A DNA stretch of 64,000 nucleotides, taken from positions 4,650,001 to 4,714,000 of the forward strand of contig NZ_CP186274.1 in assembly GCF_049331405.1 (NCBI RefSeq). The letters run 5' to 3'. This DNA is from PoT sp049331405. GTDB taxonomy: Bacteria > Planctomycetota > Planctomycetia > Isosphaerales > Isosphaeraceae. Numbering within the stretch: the first letter of the stretch is position 1; each line of letters begins with the position of its first letter. The notes under the pieces are model-generated. The model did no database searches. It was not told the origin of the DNA and worked only from the letters and a program-made list of their open reading frames with translations. Below are positions 61,226-64,000 of the stretch, piece by piece. A program made the position numbers and the translations under genes.

Positions 61226-63559
61226 TCAGCGTTTGCGGTTGCGGCGGGGCCGGCGCTTCTTCGGCGGGGGCGTGCCCCGCCGGTCGGCCAGCACGAGGAC
61301 GGTCTTCTGCTCGGGCTCGAGCTGATAGGCGATGGTGACGATGGAGGGGAGGTTGTCCGACTCGCCCTGGGCCGTGCCGAGCGTCTGGTTCAGGCCGATG
61401 TCGCGGCCGACGATCTTGTCCAGCTTGTCGCCGACCTTGTAGCCGAGCCAGAGCCCGTTGAGCTCGACGTTGCCGGCGAAGGTGCCGGCCTCCGACTCCT
61501 TGCGGAGGGCGTCGGCGAAGGACTGCGACTCCTTCTCGTCGTCGACCTTGAATTCGTCGTTGCCGCTGGCGCCCTTCTGCTCCGACTCCGAGCTGTACTT
61601 GGAGACGGTCCGCTTGTGGAAGCGCTCGCGGGCGTCATACCTCCGCTCGACCGTGAACGAGGTCATCGTGACCTCGCGCCGCTTCGCCGAGATGTCGATC
61701 CCGGCGTCGGCCTCGATGACGGTGGTGAGCCGGAATCGGGGGTAGGGGTAATCCGCGGTGGGGTTGGAGTTCCACTCGACGACGTTGATGAGTCCGCCCT
61801 GGGGATAGGCGACGGGTTCACCCTTGCCGGGGATGCCCCCCTTGAAGTCGTTGGGATTGTCGGCCGTGATGCGGAAGCCGAGCCGGTCGGGGAGCACGTT
61901 CCAGTTCGACGGGGCGATCTCCTGCCAGTCGTCCCCGGTCCCGTCCCAGACCCCCGGCATCTCTCCGGCATACTTGGCCGAGACGAAGAGCTTGGCCTGC
62001 AGCGGCTTGCCCAGCTTGTCGAGCGTGATCAGGCTGGGCTTCCCGGGCCGGCGGCGGATGACGTAGCTCCGCTTGTCGCCCGGCTTCTTGTCGGGATCCA
62101 GCAGCTTGTCGAGGTTCCCGGGGTAGCCCTCCTGCCACGAGTTCGATTGGAAGCTCCAGTGCCCCTCGCCGCACTCGTCGAAGACGTAGACCCTATAGTC
62201 GGTCGCCTCCTTGGTGCCGGTGTACTTCTCGATGGTGTCCTTGTCGCCGGGGCTGATCTTCCAGCCCGGCGCCAGGATGAACGAGGCCTCGATCTCCTCG
62301 ATGTCCGTGTCGACCCGCCACTGGTTGACGATGTCGCTGCCGTCGCGGGCGAGCTTCAGGCCCATCACGTTCGTCAGGTTGGGGTCGAGGGCGTCGCCGG
62401 GCGCCTGGAGGTAGAGCGACTTGATCAGGAGCTCGTCGTCCTTGCGGTAGACGCGGAGGTGGTGGACCGGAAATCCGTCCTCGTCGAGCTCGACGTCGAA
62501 CCGCATGGCGAAGCCGTAGGGGTCGATCAGGCGATGGAGCGCCACGGGCCAGGGCTCGCCGCGGACGTTGTAGTCCTCGACCTCGATATCCTCCTTCTTG
62601 AAGGTCGAGTCGTCCTGGAGGTTGATGAATGCCCCCTCGTACGCCGGGACGATGGCGACCAGGATGTCCTTGAGCTCGGCGAGGTCGGCATACTTGACGT
62701 AGCGCTGGCGTGGGTTGCCCACGCCGATGACGTAGCGTGCGGCCATCTCCAGCGTCCAGATGCGGATCGTCTTGCCCTTGATCTTGCAGAGCGGCTCCTC
62801 GGTCTGGGGGTCCTTATCGGTGGGAGGCCAGACCGGGCCGAGGAAGACGGGGTAGGCCGCCTCGTCCTCGCCCAGCTCGCCGGGGGGCTCGCCCTCGCCC
62901 CCGATGTAGCCGAAGCCGCCGTCCTCCGAGTCGTCGTCCTTGCCCTCCTCGGTGCCGCCGATGGTGGAGTCGAGCTTGGGGTTGCTGTCGGCGTCGTCGG
63001 GGGTGGCGTTGGGCTTGCCGTCGGGGTTGAAGCGGGGCTCGAGCCCCGACCGTATGTCCGCGCCGGGCTGGTCGGGGGTGCTGGCGTCCCGCATGATGGC
63101 GCCGCGGAGCGGGAAGTCGTACTCGCGGATGGGCGTGGCCAGGGCCTCGAACGTGACCATCTCGACGGTCGACCCGAGGTCGGCCTGCGGGACCTGCACG
63201 AAGCCGTCGAAGAGGATCTGGTCCTGACCCTCGCCGAGCAGGAACATCACCACGAGCCGGTCGTCGTGGTTGACGACGTTCTGGCCCTGGGCGTCGAGCG
63301 CGTAGACGTCCTCGACCCGCTTGGGATCCTGCGCATCCCCGAAGGGGTCGCCGAAGGCGTAGCGGAAGCGGGCGACGGCGGGGCTCGGCCCCTCCTGGAT
63401 CTCGACGCCGACGCAGCGGATGTTGGGCAGGAGCTCGTAGCTGCCCTGGGGGTTGCCGAAGCCGTCCTGGCCGGTCTTGTAGCGCAGGACGACCGTGGGG
63501 ATGGCCTGGAAGGCCAGGGACGCATTCGGGTCGGGCTCGTAGGTGAACTGTCCGGACAT
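61226..63559 (-). CDS. Large hypothetical protein (777 aa), possibly tail/baseplate-like
   Basis: The start MSGQFTYEPDPNASLAFQAI and the early text (RCVGVEIQEGPSPAVARFRY, DDRLVVMFLLGEGQDQILFD, GFVQVPQADLGS) have the pattern of phage tail or baseplate hub proteins, with a low-complexity acidic insert (GTEEGKDDDSEDGGFGYIGG). The rest is beta-rich and ends in a basic tail (PPKKRRPRRNRKR). No family is certain. The 352-base fragment upstream and the 67-residue gene downstream are co-oriented, so this may be part of a phage-derived cluster that continues beyond the window. Confidence 0.6.
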   Translation of the reverse strand: MSGQFTYEPDPNASLAFQAIPTVVLRYKTGQDGFGNPQGSYELLPNIRCVGVEIQEGPSPAVARFRYAFGDPFGDAQDPKRVEDVYALDAQGQNVVNHDDRLVVMFLLGEGQDQILFDGFVQVPQADLGSTVEMVTFEALATPIREYDFPLRGAIMRDASTPDQPGADIRSGLEPRFNPDGKPNATPDDADSNPKLDSTIGGTEEGKDDDSEDGGFGYIGGEGEPPGELGEDEAAYPVFLGPVWPPTDKDPQTEEPLCKIKGKTIRIWTLEMAARYVIGVGNPRQRYVKYADLAELKDILVAIVPAYEGAFINLQDDSTFKKEDIEVEDYNVRGEPWPVALHRLIDPYGFAMRFDVELDEDGFPVHHLRVYRKDDELLIKSLYLQAPGDALDPNLTNVMGLKLARDGSDIVNQWRVDTDIEEIEASFILAPGWKISPGDKDTIEKYTGTKEATDYRVYVFDECGEGHWSFQSNSWQEGYPGNLDKLLDPDKKPGDKRSYVIRRRPGKPSLITLDKLGKPLQAKLFVSAKYAGEMPGVWDGTGDDWQEIAPSNWNVLPDRLGFRITADNPNDFKGGIPGKGEPVAYPQGGLINVVEWNSNPTADYPYPRFRLTTVIEADAGIDISAKRREVTMTSFTVERRYDARERFHKRTVSKYSSESEQKGASGNDEFKVDDEKESQSFADALRKESEAGTFAGNVELNGLWLGYKVGDKLDKIVGRDIGLNQTLGTAQGESDNLPSIVTIAYQLEPEQKTVLVLADRRGTPPPKKRRPRRNRKR

Positions 63560-63648
63560 TGGTGAAATACCTTGATGATCAAATCTATTTCATGCCGATA
63601 TTACTATGATATCGAATGCGCAAAGAATGCGGATAGTGCAGATTCGGC

Positions 63649-64000
63649 TTATTCGGAGAGTTCGCCCCGGACGCAATCCGACTTGCTGACTTCGAAAGGG
63701 CTCGTGACGAACGGGCCCTTTTTCATCGCGCAGTGCCAGGTCCTGTCGCAGCCGCACCCGGCCTCGCCCTTGATCTGCTCGCCGCGATGCTCGCAAGCTT
63801 CCACGAGCTTCAAAAGGTCGGTGTAGTGGTTGGTCGGCTCGGGGTCGCTGTTGATGCGGGTGATGGTCGGCTTCGCGTCTTCGTGCGAGGCCCCGCCTTG
63901 AATTGTCGCGGTCCCGGCCCCGCACGACTGATCCCGCTCGAATGGCCTGCCTGCGGCGATGGCCTCGATGTCCCGCCGGTAGACGAGGTGCCCGGGATGG
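63649..64000 (-). CDS. Hypothetical protein, C-terminal part (gene continues past the window edge)
   Basis: The minus-strand frame is open from the window edge to TAA at 63649-63651: HPGHLVYRRDIEAIAAGRPF, TITRINSDPEPTNHYTDLLK, CEHRGEQIKGEAGCGCDRTW then HCAMKKGPFVT. The cysteines (CEH...CGCDRTWHC) could bind a metal. It lies 90 bases upstream of the 777-residue gene, in the same orientation. The start and family are outside view. Confidence 0.65.
   Translation of the reverse strand, partial: HPGHLVYRRDIEAIAAGRPFERDQSCGAGTATIQGGASHEDAKPTITRINSDPEPTNHYTDLLKLVEACEHRGEQIKGEAGCGCDRTWHCAMKKGPFVTSPFEVSKSDCVRGELSE

Noticed and set aside
61220..63565. 781-codon plus-strand open frame opposite the 777-residue gene
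   Set aside because: Its composition is repetitive V/G/D/L/R, typical of an antisense shadow. The minus-strand frame is protein-like and co-oriented with its neighbours.

Overview
The window looks like a chromosomal stretch from a high-GC planctomycete, most likely of the Isosphaeraceae type. The evidence is three ECF-sigma/serine-threonine-kinase pairs (kinases fused to WD40, DUF2807 or formylglycine-enzyme-like domains), a DUF1559 pseudopilin-like protein, two DUF1573 proteins, a KGG-motif stress protein and a planctomycete-type tyrosine recombinase. No rRNA gene or complete tRNA gene was recognised. The calls rest on reading protein motifs by eye; no database search was run.

Layout. 1-5.2 kb: a secreted protein cut by the window edge, a membrane-anchored WD40 protein and an ECF sigma factor/kinase-DUF2807 pair, all on the minus strand. 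6.2-9.4 kb: a receiver-only regulator, an IS1595-type element (6910-7969) with perfect 8-bp target duplications, a small gene whose 3' end it replaced, a second receiver protein and a TnpB remnant. 9.4-13.7 kb: a large kinase-WD40 protein with its ECF sigma factor. 14.6-18.0 kb: a GAF-PAS-HD-GYP-GGDEF cyclic-di-GMP protein. 18-25.9 kb: small housekeeping and stress genes (PEP-mutase family, DUF892, isochorismatase family, low-affinity iron permease) with several small unknown proteins.

26-39 kb is an accessory region. It starts with a lone MmeI-like (type IIL) restriction-modification enzyme. It then holds two inverted copies of a hairpin-bounded gene cassette, each divergent from a ribbon-helix-helix-like gene. 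Between the copies are a half-tRNA attachment site, a tyrosine recombinase, two iteron-like repeat arrays and a ParA-like ATPase. Each cassette has two conserved genes of identical length (261 and 177 codons) followed by an unrelated third gene. I consider this the best candidate for an undescribed system: a plasmid-like integrated element carrying a duplicated, regulated cassette with an exchangeable cargo position.

39-50 kb returns to chromosomal genes: an alpha/beta hydrolase, an M41-like metallopeptidase domain, a GT-C/GT-2 glycosyltransferase pair, and an envelope cluster (TlpA-like, DUF1559, an unknown membrane protein, a small Cys-rich secreted protein, two DUF1573 proteins). 50-55 kb is a transposon graveyard: a dispersed repeat also found inverted at 18.9 kb, two broken IS4 transposases, and an IS3 element that has split an ECF sigma-factor gene after codon 13. 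The presumed partner of that sigma factor, an unusual kinase-FGE-toroid fusion, follows at 55.8-58.9 kb. The window ends with small Xre/antitoxin-like genes and a minus-strand operon for a large, possibly phage-tail-like protein.

Many otherwise well-conserved genes carry one or more single-base frameshifts, mostly in G/C or A runs. This may reflect consensus errors in the sequence rather than real gene decay, and it affects the interpretation of every gene called broken here.
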